The position numbers and the translations under genes were made by a program. The notes beneath the pieces were generated by a model. The model searched no databases. It was not told where the DNA came from and worked only from the letters and a program-made list of their open reading frames with translations. From NCBI GenBank assembly GCA_963693315.1, contig OY856188.1:156947920-157011919 (forward strand): DNA of 64,000 nt. The letters run 5' to 3'. This document shows positions 1-11,331 of the stretch, in pieces. Within the stretch, counting starts at the first letter, position 1. Each line of letters starts with the position of its first letter. Origin of the DNA: Diogma glabrata (Eukaryota > Arthropoda > Insecta > Diptera > Cylindrotomidae).

Positions 1-2032
1 AAAGAAAAAGACAATTTTCAAAGGGGATTAAATCTGCATGAAAATAGACTTTATTTGCTATTGTAGAAAAATTTATTTTTTGCAATTTTTCTATTACTTT
101 TAACTAAACGTACCATTGAAGATCAAACTTGCTTCACTTTAATCTACTCTCCCTCGAACAAGTTGTGTGGTTGAAAAGCATTTCATTTTACTATTTTATT
201 TAGGTCGGCTGCTAACACGTTTTGGTTTTTTTTATAATAAAATGGACTAGTCAGATCAAAGTAATAATGGACTAGTCAGATCAATCATAAGCTCAAAATA
301 ATTATTTTAAAATAAGAATAAAATTGTGTATTTATTTTTAAAGTTTTTGCGTGTGATTGGTGATCTACTCAGAACTTTTAAGTTATTTTGTTCTAAAGGA
401 ATAGTTTTTATTTCGAAGTAGTAGTTTGCAATCAAGAGACGCGGTAGTATCTTGCGCGCCATGTTTTGAAAGACACTACTAGTATATATACTGTGCACCA
501 AATAGGTTTTAAAGGTTAAAATTTTCATTTCGAATAATTTGCATTTTTTCTACAACTGTATTCAAAGTTATCAATAAAAGTATATCTTATTTAACTATAT
601 GTTTCTCATTAGTAAAAAAAAGTCAGCATTCATGCTTTTTTCTGAAAGTTTATAAAATCAAAATTTTGCTTTCCCAAACTTTTAGTAAAATTAAAATGTT
701 TTTACAAATTTTTATACCACGTTGGTAGCATTGATATGAATGTAGTAATTTAGCATCATTTTGGCGAATTTTCAAAAACCAACCAAATGTCCAGAATTGA
801 AAAACACAAAATTATGTGAATTGAAATTTATTATCCCTCAATATTGGTAATATTTAACAACAGTCAAAAAACTTAAACACGAACCCAGATTAGTTTGCAA
901 ACATATAGTTGTTTTCGATAAAAATATTTGGTATGTTTGTATCCAGAAAACCCATTAAATGTTTATTAATATATTAAATGGAAGTTGGTAATTATAAAGG
1001 TATTAGAAAAAAGAATATATTTAGAATATGCTTTCAGTAAAAAGACCTATTATTGATGTGTTAAGAAAACGATGTTGTGAAAACATGTATTTGGTCTATT
1101 ATGTAAATTTGTTATCTGAGAGAACCCAACAAATGTTATATCGATAATAAATTTTAATTTTTATTTCATTTTATTTTAGAACGTTGGTAGTTATTTTGAA
1201 GAGATGAGATTAAAAAATAATTTAGTAGGCTTTAAAATTTTGTGTTTTTAAGCTTTATGAGATATAAAGAAAAGAATTTGAGAAAATTTTATTATTATTT
1301 TAGGGGTTCCGTACTTTGAAAAAATAGAACAAAACCCTTATGGTGAGGACTTGATTGTTTATTATCCATTATTCACAACGACTTTCTCACTGAAAATGAA
1401 AATATATGTATTTACGTATATTTATGTGGTAAGATAAGGCGAAAATGACAAATATGTGCCGATTTCAAGATTGAGGTGATATATAACCGTAAAAACTGAA
1501 ATTTTTTAAAACTTTCAGTCAATCATAGACTATAAATTTTATGGAAGACACCAACGGTACTTGGCTGAACATAATCAAGAATTTTTAAAATTGCGAAACA
1601 CTTAATTTCACATCTTTTTTCGCACAATGTTGTTTTGTTTATTATTTATTTACAGTAAATAACAATCGATTTAAGCTTTTATGCTATCCTCAAGAACTTT
1701 TATAAAATTGTTATGTTAATTTTTTAAAATTACTAGTCAAAGACTATAGTTTTTATGTGTGTGTTTCCGTTGTATATAATAATTTTATTAATTTTCGAAT
1801 GCATTGCTTTAGACTTATTTTCGAATATTTCTTTTACTTTTTCATGAGTTGTTCATGTCATGAGTTGAGACCTGTTTACATAAAAACGATACTTTTATTT
1901 TTTTAAATATTGCACCTAGGTCCTAGATTGATAAAAAATCGAGAGTAAAGTTCTCTGTAGAAAACATTTTATATGGATAATAATAATTTGATTCTCCCAT
2001 ATTATATTATAACTTTACAAAAAACAGTCAAA
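1..2032. other. AT-rich gene-poor stretch
   Basis: I see no gene here. A 73-codon reverse ORF at 307-528 has no recognisable domain and is probably chance. AATGGACTAGTCAGATCAA occurs twice (241-259 and 266-284, period 25). At 1302-1338 an imperfect stem (AGGGGTTC ... GAACaaAACCCT) resembles the hairpins that close the repeat arrays at 16.8 and 21.7 kb. Confidence 0.6.
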
Positions 2033-3157
2033 TCGTCGCAAAAACAACCAAAAGGCTGTAAAAAAGCCGCGCCATGTTTTTCTTTAGCTTGAAACTATCA
2101 TTTTAACTATAACAAATAAATTCTTGTATCTTATTCTTTACAAAAACTTCTCAAATCATAAAGCACTAGTTATAAAATTTCTTAATTGCATTTTGTTTTC
2201 TAAACATCTATCTATATTATATAATTTAAGTAATACTCTAGAACTACATATCATAATTCTAAGATATATAAAAAATATGCACATATATTAAAATTTATTT
2301 AAGCAGAGGAAATATAATTTATTTTTTTTTTTCATAAAAAACCGCTCACTTTCACTTACATATTTCTTGAACAAAAACCTTGGTGCGACCTTTTCTTAAT
2401 ATGACAATAAAGCCAACCGCATAGTGACTATGGTTGACTCATAATAAACATTATATTGAAATAACCATTGATTAAATAGCAATCTTAAATGAATATCAAT
2501 GAATGTTAAAATTCAGTACGAAAAGAAATTTATTGATAATGTTATTTCATAGTCATCGTTATATTGTTATAGTTGCCATTTGCTAGATATTCTTACAGCA
2601 AATCATGTCTTATATAAAATTAAGCATACCGTAATAATATAAAGGGAATTTCAAATAGATTATTATACTTCAGGAAAATTGTAGAAAATATGATACTGAC
2701 TTAATTAATATAATTAGAAGTCCACTGTTGAATTCATTGGCTTTTCACAGTCGTCTGAAAATAGACCTTAGGAATGACATTATTAAATTAATTGAGAAAA
2801 GGTCGCGCCACGGTTTTTGTTCAAGAAATATGTAAGTGAAAGTGAGCGGTTTTTTATAGAAAAAAAAATAAATTATATTTCCTCTGCTTAAATAAATTTT
2901 AATATATGTGCATATTTATTATATATTTTAGAATTATGATATGTAGTTCTAGAGTATTACTTAAATTATATAATATAGCTAGATGTTTAGAAAACAAAAT
3001 GCAATTAAGAAATTTTATAACTAGTGCTTTATGATTTGAGAAGTTTGTGTAAAGAATAAGATACAAGAATTTATTTGTTATAGTTAAAATGATAGTTTCA
3101 AGCTAAAGAAAAACATGGCGCGGCTTTTTTACAGCCTTTTGGTTGTTTTTGCGACGA
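2033..3157. repeat. Long inverted repeat (foldback-like element)
   Basis: Two arms of about 365 bp, 2033-2397 and 2796-3157, are near-perfect reverse complements, differing by a few substitutions and small indels. They flank a 398-bp spacer with no ORF of note. The outer ends read TCGTCGCAAAAAC and GTTTTTGCGACGA. The inner ends include a GC-richer block around GGTCGCGCCACGG. No convincing target-site duplication is visible. No transposase is encoded, so this is a non-autonomous foldback or MITE-like element, or a local inverted duplication. High arm identity suggests a fairly recent origin or gene conversion between arms. Confidence 0.85.
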
Positions 3158-3745
3158 TGTAATTATCAATGCACAAAACGGCAAGGAAAATAAATAAATC
3201 TGGCGGTAAAAACTTGATCCTCTAGTTTAAAATACAAAACTGAATACATTTTTAAAATTGCATTTATTTATATGTACTAATATTGGAACATAAATATGGT
3301 TGTTAAAAAGCAGTTCATCTCATCAAATACATGAAAAAATTGCTTTGCTTAATTTATCAAAGTATAGTTTTATATTATTGAAATTCACCACCGGTAAACA
3401 TAATTGTTTTTGTTGATTGGTTCTATCCTAACAAACAATCGCGAAATAGAACCACGAAAATGGTTCGAAAGGAGACAAATGCCTACATAATTTGGAAATC
3501 GGTGATAAGGTCTTCTATTTTCTTATTGAAAAAGATGTTTATATTTTAAAACAAAACTGTTTTAGAAACTGTTCTGCAATTATTTTTAATTAATAATGCA
3601 GCATAATTACTTATTCAAACATTTACAATTCAAACAAAAAATCCAAGTTCTTATTAAAAATCAATACTTTTAAACTGGTTTGCTTTTGGTGTGGTCGATT
3701 CTGCTTGTTGGGATGTTGGTGGATAGAGTCTAGATCGGATGACCA
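3158..3745. other. No gene seen
   Basis: AT-rich sequence without a supported ORF or repeat. Confidence 0.5.
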
Positions 3746-3853
3746 GCAGCCAAATTCTGTAACTGTGAAGCGGTGAAGTGATAAAAATTTCTTGGTTTCT
3801 TTTCATTAAAAAACTTATCACTTCACCGCTTCACAATTACAGAATTTGGCTGC
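3746..3853. repeat. Short hairpin, 40-bp arms
   Basis: The arms 3746-3785 and 3814-3853 are reverse complements with about one mismatch, separated by a 28-nt AT-rich loop. The sequence GAAGCGGTGAAGTGATAA marks the inner part of the left arm. It could be a miniature foldback; no target duplication is seen. Confidence 0.8.
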
Positions 3854-4455
3854 AGGAAGGGTCATTCCAGGTCTTAGGCACTTGTTACCTTTCGACCTCT
3901 ATTCTCTATGATGAAGTAAAAGAAAAACCTTTTTTCATGTTGTTGTAATCTTTATATATTTTCTTGATTCTGGTATATCTTCTTATATGTTCCTTCTTAT
4001 AACACTTCCTATGCCAGTGATCATATCACAAATATGATCGACTTCATCTTGTATCTTGTGATATCAAGATATAATCGTGATACCGATACTGAATTTCTAC
4101 TATCTTTTTAAATCTAACAGCTCTCTTATATATACTTACAAATTTCTACATCCGTATTATGATTCTCATTAAGATCATGCATTTCCTATTTATCTCAACA
4201 TAAACATAAAAATAGTTTTCATCAAAAATTTTATTTCGAAAACAAAAACAACAAAATTGTTAATTGTTTTGATGACACCAAAACAATTTCAAATTGACAT
4301 ACATAATTTATTGTCACAAATAAATTATGTAACAATTGTTGTTTAATCCGAATTGTGCAATTCATTAATTTTGCAAAAAAAGGTAAACAAATAAAATTAT
4401 TTCATTAACAAACAATAACAATTTCTTAAAAGAAAATACTACTTTGTTATGAAAC
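3854..4455. other. No gene seen
   Basis: AT-rich flank of the Penelope-like insertion, with no ORF or repeat that I can support. Confidence 0.5.
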
Positions 4456-4467
4456 ATTAGACGTTGC
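4456..4467. repeat. Candidate target-site duplication, left
   Basis: ATTAGACGTTGC here recurs at 8824-8835, directly after the right arm of the Penelope-like element. On the left, 79 bp (4468-4546) separate it from the inverted arm. Asymmetric extra sequence on one side is known for Penelope insertions, so the pair is plausible, but chance similarity is not excluded. Confidence 0.55.
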
Positions 4468-4684
4468 TTTTTTTTTATAAATGTTTAACACAACCGTAAA
4501 AATTAAATAAATTTAAATTTTAAGATGTGTTTTAGTCTATAATTTATAATAACTTTGGTTGTTTGTCTTACACAAAGGGCTCAAGCTCATTTGGTAAGAA
4601 ACTCAGATGATAGACTAAAATATTATTTTAATTGTAATCAAGAAATTAAATAAACATATTTCTTAATTTCCAAATTTGTTTTTA

Positions 4685-4733
4685 TTTGATACGTTTCGAT
4701 GATTATTTGTCATCCTTTTCAATCAATCTACAA
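4685..4733 (-). ncRNA. Hammerhead-like motif, left arm
   Basis: Inverted copy of the motif at 8641-8690. On the minus strand a GATGA/TCATC stem is followed by GAAAC, and TTGAT pairs with ATCAA to form the outer stem. See the right copy for caveats. Confidence 0.35.
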
Positions 4734-5115
4734 ATTCTAGAAAATACATTGGAATTATTTGTATTAAAAATAATTTTTGTTTTTTGGAATTAATCTAAAT
4801 TATAATGGTTACTAAGGTAAAAAACTTACAATATTTTCCTAAATGTGTAAAAGACGTTGTTCACTATAATTATTCTATTATGTCAGGTTAATTAAAATCA
4901 CAAGGACAAGAAACACAATAAAAAGAATTTTCTAAATTATCAAAAAACGAGAAGAACTGATACATTTTAACTAATTAGAGATTAAATAAATATGATTAAA
5001 AATTAAAAATTAATTGTAATAATGATAAAGAGAGTTTGGAGGTCAATGATCTTTTTTCAGAGTTATATCTATTTTTTCTCCTTTTTTTAATGTTATGTTT
5101 TTTCTCTCATTGGAA

Positions 5116-6066
5116 TCAAGATGTGTGGGTATTTTTTCGGTTTACCTTTTGATTATTCATCACTATTTCAATCATTTGGGCATAAGATTTGCTAAGATTT
5201 TCCGTATCCATTCTGAAATTTACGGCTTTTTTATTTGCACTTATAAATAGCATTTCTTTTATGGTACGTTTGGTTTTATTACGGTCAAAGGACAGAATTT
5301 TTGGATCATCAAAATCAAAGCTGTGTCCAGTTTGGATCGAATGTTGAACCGCAGCAGTTCCCTGGAGGTTTACATGTTTTTGTTTACTGTCAAGTTTGTG
5401 TTGTTTCATTCTGGTTTTAAGTTTTTGACCGGTCATCCCTACATAAGAACCATCACAATTATTGCATCTTATTTCATAAATTAGATTTGTTTTCTCCATT
5501 TTTGTCGTGGAGTCTTTGTTGGTGGTGTAAATTTTGTTGACACTTTTTTCGGTTTTGAAAACAATGCCTAGTGCTGGGTTATTGTGTGTGAACAATTTTT
5601 TTAAATTTTCTGTTAGTCCATTGACGTAGGTCATGCCAAAAAATATCTTGTCTTCATTTGTGGAAATTGGTTGTGTGTGTTGAGGACAGGTTTGCCTTAG
5701 TTTTGTATTATAATATTTTTTTATTAGATTTTTGATTAATTGCGTTGGATATCCGTTTGAATTGAGCTGTTTTTGAACTATTGCTTTGTTTTTTTCGTGG
5801 AACTCCTTAGAGCTAAGGGTGAGCACTCTGGATATGAATGAGTAGGCTAAATTGGTTTTTTGGAAAGATGGATGTTTCGATTCGTAATTTAGTATTCTAC
5901 CTGAGTTAGTGGGTTTTTGATAAAAGTCGGTTGATATGGTGTTATTATCATTCTTGATTATAAGCATGTCTAGATACGGCAGTTTTCCATTGTTTTCATG
6001 TTCAAGTGTGAACTTTATGTTTTTGTTTATGTTGTTAAATATGTTGAAGGTGTTTTCAATTTCATC
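5116..6066 (-). pseudogene. Penelope GIY-YIG C-terminal half, inverted copy
   Basis: This reverse-strand fragment of about 315 codons repeats the C-terminal part of the forward ORF almost residue for residue. It starts inside the RT thumb region just after the YVDD block and ends with the GIY-YIG endonuclease domain. It has no RT catalytic motif, so it cannot encode a working polymerase. The first Met of the open frame lies across the junction with the forward copy and is not a true start. It is the truncated inverted arm (pseudo-LTR) of the element. Confidence 0.85.
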
Positions 6067-6074
6067 ATGTTTCA

Positions 6075-8252
6075 TGTTGTGCGCCCCAAAAAGTAGTTAA
6101 TGAATACATTCACCAACAAAAACAATCAAATAAAATAGCTCGGGAACTTAGCATGATTAAAATAAAACACAAGATTGAAGCACTAACCGATAAAAACAAA
6201 CTAAAATTATCATATGATAGAAGCCGGTTCATAAATTTAACTGACAAAACTTTTCCTACAGAAGCTGAAGCCCTTTTGGCTTGTGGTCCAAAATTCTCAG
6301 TAAGCCACAACAAAAAAGACATTCCAATGGTAGACATAATAGCTGAAACAGAACAAATTATATCATTTTTGGGAAATAAAGATCAACAGGATGTAATGAG
6401 AAACAAGGCAACAACCATAATTTCAAATTACATCCATACAACACAATCGCACACCGGACACCAAGATTTGCTATTACAAGACCATTACAAAAAAGCCAGA
6501 AAATTTCTTAAAGAAAATAATGACATACGAATCTTACAAGCTGACAAAGGAAACACAACTATTGCTATAAAGGAAATAGATCTAAAAACTAAGATGAACA
6601 CCCTCCTTCAAGATCGAACAAAATATTTTACATTAACGAATGACCCCACAATGAAGTTTCAAGAGCAAAACAATAAATTAGTCAAAACCCTATATGACAA
6701 ACATTACATTGATTTAGTTACACGAAAAAAACTCACAACCTACACAACCGCTGCACCAAAATGCTACCCCACGATAAAGATTCACAAACCTGATAAACCT
6801 CTAAGAATAATAGTAGCAGCAATAAATAGCCCATCCCGGGAAATGTCAAAATATATAAACAAAATTTGTTCTGAAGCTGAAATAGAAAATAAATACAATA
6901 TATCTAATTCATTTAAACTAAAAGAGAAGTTAGTAGGACTAAAAATAAACAATGATGATACTATGGTATCCCTTGATGTAGTTGCAATGTTTGACAACAT
7001 ACCATTGGATTTGGTATTCCAATCTATAAAAAAAAGGTAGACTCAAATATCAAAAGTCACAACCATACCGATAAACATGTTCTTCCAGATGGTAAGATTC
7101 TGTGTGGAGAAAACCAATTAGTTCCAATGGTCAGGTAGAGTTTACAAACAAAAAAAAGGTTTAACTATAGGAGGATGCACATCAACAATCTTGGCTGATT
7201 TTGTTCTAACAGACATCATTGAACAAGCGGTATCAGAAAGCGGTTTTGAACCAACACTATTGGTAAAGTATGTTGATGACATCCTTCTCATTGGACCACA
7301 AGATGAAATTGAAAACACCTTCAACATATTTAACAACATAAACAAAAACATAAAGTTCACACTTGAACATGAAAACAATGGAAAACTGCCGTATCTAGAC
7401 ATGCTTATAATCAAGAATGATAATAACACCATATCAACCGACTTTTATCAAAAACCCACTAACTCAGGTAGAATACTAAATTACGAATCGAAACATCCAT
7501 CTTTCCAAAAAACCAATTTAGCCTACTCATTCATATCCAGAGTGCTCACCCTTAGCTCTAAGGAGTTCCACGAAAAAAACAAAGCAATAGTTCAAAAACA
7601 GCTCAATTCAAACGGATATCCAACGCAATTAATCAAAAATCTAATAAAAAAATATTATAATACAAAACTAAGGCAAACCTGTCCTCAACACACACAACCA
7701 ATTTCCACAAATGAAGACAAGATATTTTTTGGCATGACCTACGTCAATGGACTAACAGAAAATTTAAAAAAATTGTTCACACACAATAACCCAGCACTAG
7801 GCATTGTTTTCAAAACCGAAAAAAGTGTCAACAAAATTTACACCACCAACAAAGACTCCACGACAAAAATGGAGAAAACAAATCTAATTTATGAAATAAG
7901 ATGCAATAATTGTGATGGTTCTTATGTAGGGATGACCGGTCAAAAACTTAAAACCAGAATGAAACAACACAAACTTGACAGTAAACAAAAACATGTAAAC
8001 CTCCAGGGAACTGCTGCGGTTCAACATTCGATCCAAACTGGACACAGCTTTGATTTTGATGATCCAAAAATTCTGTCCTTTGACCGTAATAAAACCAAAC
8101 GTACCATAAAAGAAATGCTATTTATAAGTGCAAATAAAAAAGCCGTAAATTTCAGAATGGATACGGAAAATCTTAGCAAATCTTATGCCCAAATGATTGA
8201 AATAGTGATGAATAATCAAAAGGTAAACCGAAAAAATACCCACACATCTTGA
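6075..8252 (+). pseudogene. Penelope-like RT plus GIY-YIG endonuclease, frameshifted
   Basis: The frame is open from the junction at about 6075, upstream of the first ATG (6153), so the N terminus is truncated. The first part (to 7040) has the Penelope N-terminal block with FINLTDKTFPTEAEALL and the RT block YPTIKIHKPDKPLRIIV. RT motif A follows as SLDVVAMFDNIP. A frameshift in an A-run near 7036, and at least one more before 7145, interrupt it. The frame resumes with GLTIGGCTSTILADF, the catalytic YVDD (7269-7280), and a C-terminal GIY-YIG nuclease: YEIRCNNC, SYVGMTG, RMKQH (about 7885-7970). In the family, RT and endonuclease together drive target-primed retrotransposition. The stop at 8252 is the natural end. 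RT and endonuclease are out of frame, so the copy is inactive as read. Confidence 0.9.
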
Positions 8253-8640
8253 TTCCAATGAGAGAAAAAACATAATATTAAAAAAAGGAAAAAAAATAGA
8301 TATAACTCTGAAAAAAGATCATTGACCTCCAAACTCTCTTTATCAATTATTACAATTAATTTTTAATTTTTAATCATATTTATTTAATCTCTAATTAGTT
8401 TAAATGTATCAGTTCTTCTCGTTTTTTGATAATTTAGAAAATTCTTTTTATTGTGTTTCTTGTCCTTGTGATTTTAATTAACCTGACATAATAGAATAAT
8501 TATAGTGAACAACGTCTTTTACACATTTAGGAAAATATTGTAAGTTTTTTACCTTAGTAACCATTATAATTTAGATTAATTCCAAAAAACAAAAATTATT
8601 TTTAATAACATAAAAATAATTCCAATGTATTTTCTAGAAT

Positions 8641-8690
8641 TTGTAGATTGATTGAAAAGGATGACAAATAATCATCGAAACGTATCAAAT
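8641..8690 (+). ncRNA. Hammerhead-like motif, right arm
   Basis: Downstream of the Penelope ORF lies TTGAT, TGAAAAG, then a GATGA...TCATC hairpin, GAAAC and GTATCAA. The outer TTGAT/ATCAA pairing and the GAAAC strand match the type I hammerhead layout that is known in Penelope pseudo-LTRs. The CUGANGA core is degenerate here, so the motif may be a decayed or unusual ribozyme, or chance. Confidence 0.4.
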
Positions 8691-8823
8691 AAAAACAAAT
8701 TTGGAAATTAAGAAATATGTTTATTTAATTTCTTGATTACAATTAAAATAATATTTTAGTCTATCATCTGAGTTTCTTACCAAATGAGCTTGAGCCCTTT
8801 GTGTAAGACAAACAACCAAAGTT

Positions 8824-8835
8824 ATTAGACGTTGC
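8824..8835. repeat. Candidate target-site duplication, right
   Basis: ATTAGACGTTGC matches 4456-4467 exactly. Confidence 0.55.
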
Positions 8836-10377
8836 ATTTTATATATTTTGATTTAATTTTAAATCAAAATATAATTCACTTGCAAATCAGAAATGAAATT
8901 TACAACATGTATGAATTTTGAATGTTTTTCCTTTCAAGTTGAGAACTATGTTTCTTTTCAGGTTGAGAATCATTATACGTGTTCATGATTGATAATTGAC
9001 TATCTTAATCTTTGGTGATATATAGGATGCATAAGATGCATAAGGCATCACACTTTGATGTTAAGTACTAAACCTTAGCTAAAACAATTAAACCAGTACA
9101 TATAAGCAAAAGCAAAACCAATTTACTATAATACTACTATGAAAGTATAAGCTATAAGCAACAAAGCAACTACTACTATGATTTTTGTTTGATATTTTTC
9201 ATTTTCCTATTTGTGTTTCTTCTTTTTCCTTTGCATACAAACAACCGTATAGTTGTCTACATATAATATTACGACGAAAATTTTGCGTAGCCAAATTTTT
9301 ATTATTTATGTACATAGATAGAAACATGTATTACTACTTTTGTGACGCAAAAAAAGAAATTAACCATGGAATAAATATCTAAGGAAGAGTAACTAGACTT
9401 TTTACACATTTAATCGCAGGGTGTATAATTTGTATATTTGTACACAAACATAACTTAGGTGGCAGCATGAACTGTTCTTTGAAATTAGTAGTTTTATTCA
9501 AAATTTTATTTATTTCTCGTTTAACTTAATCGTTTATTTTAGGAAATATTAGTCTTAAAATGTATTCTCACCTGGTTCCTGCTTAAATAAAAGATAATGA
9601 ATAAGTTATATACATATTTTGTTGATTTTGTTTTAATAATTTTTTTCTCAATATCTTTAAACATTAAATACTTTTTTAACGAACTTTTGGTAAATACATA
9701 AATTTTAACATTAAGTTCATTCGTTTAGTAATAGTAATGGGTTAATATAGTGTAAAATCGATTATTTGTTGTTTATGAGCCCATTACAAACAACTTTTTT
9801 TATTTATTTCAAATTAACGGGATTTTATTCCCTTTTACATTTTTTATTATTAACATATTATGTTATATATCTTACATTTAATAGATCAATAGTTTAATAG
9901 TTCTTATATTTACATATAAATTTATTTTATTTATTTCTTGAATTATTTAATTATTTTATTTTTTTTTTTATTTATTTATGACTTAGCTCCTTTATTGGAG
10001 CCATATTGCCAATTATTTTATTTATTTATTAAATTATTTAATCATTTTATTTATTTATTAAATTAATTAGTTCAATAGAGTAAATAAATTAATTAATAAA
10101 TTAATTAATTAATTAATTAATTAATTAGTTTATTTATTCAGTTCAATAGAAATGAGAACATGTTCTTCATGTACTGAATTTTTTAATATTTAAACCAGCC
10201 TTTTTTCTAAATAGGTCATACGAGAGATGAAAGAAATCCAAGTTGAGTTTGTGTTTGCCAATTCACTGAGTTTGTGAACTGTGGATTTATCTGCTAGAGT
10301 TTTGTATATAACAGGTGTTTGGAAAACTACTAAACCATTTCTAAGATTTCTGGCTGGAACATAAAAATTAAACTGGG
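8836..10377. other. Gene-poor, low-complexity ATTT/AATT tract
   Basis: I see no supported gene. A 65-codon forward ORF at 9185-9382 lacks any recognisable feature. From about 9937 to 10145 the sequence is dominated by TTTA and TTAA repeats, including a run of TTAA units near 10090-10130. The last 250 bp precede the LINE fragment and may be its 3' UTR. Confidence 0.5.
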
Positions 10378-11100
10378 TTAAAGGATTTGTAGATTTTTAA
10401 GAATTTTATACAAACCAACTAAATCTTGGAAATGTCTATTTGATTCAAGTGTGCAAACTTCCAGTAGCTCTCCAACTTCAGTGTAATCATGACTGAATCT
10501 TGACATTGGTTTATTAATTTTATATGACATAAATCGCATAAAATAATTTTGTACTTTCTCTGGGCTATAGATTAAATACTGATTTGAAGGTGACCATACA
10601 GTTGACACAAACATCGATTTCACAGTAGCATTATAAACAAGCTTTAGTGATTCAGTTTTGGTAAAACTTTTTCCGTGATGTTTTACCATCCAGAGTGATC
10701 TTCTTGCATTGCTTATTATGTAGAGTATGTGTTCCCTAAACTCTAGTTTGGTGTCAAAAATGACACCTAAATCTTTAAAAAATTCAACGTATTGCAATCG
10801 AATTTCATCCACTTAAAAGTCATAAGAAACATTAACATTTTTTATACTAAAGATTAGTATTTTACAAATATCCGCATTGAAAGCAAGACCATTGTCTTTA
10901 TTCCACTGTACCGTACCACTCGGTTTAAATCATCATTTAGCATCTTCAGGTCTCTTTCTGTGGCGACATTCTTATAGAGTTTCATATCATCTATGTAAAG
11001 CTGAATTTTAGAGTGCTTGATAACATTTTTAATATCATTTATGTATATTATATAGAGAAGAGATGCTAAGTGAGACCCTTGAGGAGCCTTGTGTCAGAAG
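10378..11100 (-). pseudogene. LINE reverse transcriptase C-terminal fragment
   Basis: Read on the minus strand, the fragment begins with APQGSHL (about 11078), runs through LLYIIYINDI and reaches YIDDMKLY (10983-11000), where families of this type usually have FADD. After a frame break the region continues as the 144-codon ORF 10378-10812, with the post-RT block FFKDLGVIFDTKLEFREHI. This order is typical of Jockey/CR1-type non-LTR elements, which nick DNA and reverse-transcribe their RNA at the target. Upstream of APQG an in-frame TGA appears, and the endonuclease half is missing. It is a dead 5'-truncated copy. The subfamily is not determined. Confidence 0.8.
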
Positions 11101-11331
11101 GGAAGGCAAAAGACGAAATCATGTATTTTTTACAGCACTTGAACGATAGGATTCGATCTTCTGCTATACGCGAAAACAAATAGATACAAATTTTTTTTTA
11201 TATTTCTTACTTCTTTTTTTTAAATTATGCAAATTGCTAAAATATTATTTTATATTTTTTATTGTATTTATATTTACATGTTGAAATAAATTGGAATTCT
11301 GAATTTACATTATGTTTTACTAGTGGGACTA
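11101..11331. other. Spacer, nothing seen
   Basis: AT-rich sequence between two reverse-strand transposon relics. Confidence 0.4.

Larger units (their letters stand above)
4468..8823 (+). mobile_element. Penelope-like retroelement with inverted truncated copy
   Basis: A forward 5'-truncated Penelope-like element (6067-8823) is preceded by an inverted copy of its own 3' part (4547-6066). The arms 4547-6066 and about 7302-8827 are nearly identical reverse complements; the 1.2 kb between them holds the N-terminal and central reverse transcriptase. Inverted partial copies of this sort are typical of Penelope insertions, where such arms act as pseudo-LTRs. The near-identity of the arms, with identical C-terminal translations, points to a young insertion. 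The ORF nevertheless has frameshifts, so this copy looks inactive. Confidence 0.88.

Noticed and set aside
307..528. 73-codon reverse ORF as a gene
   Set aside because: No domain, no splice or promoter context, composition as expected for chance in AT-rich DNA.
6110..7432. Reverse ORFs overlapping the forward Penelope RT (6110-6337, 6782-7000, 7142-7432)
   Set aside because: Shadow frames antisense to a recognised coding sequence.
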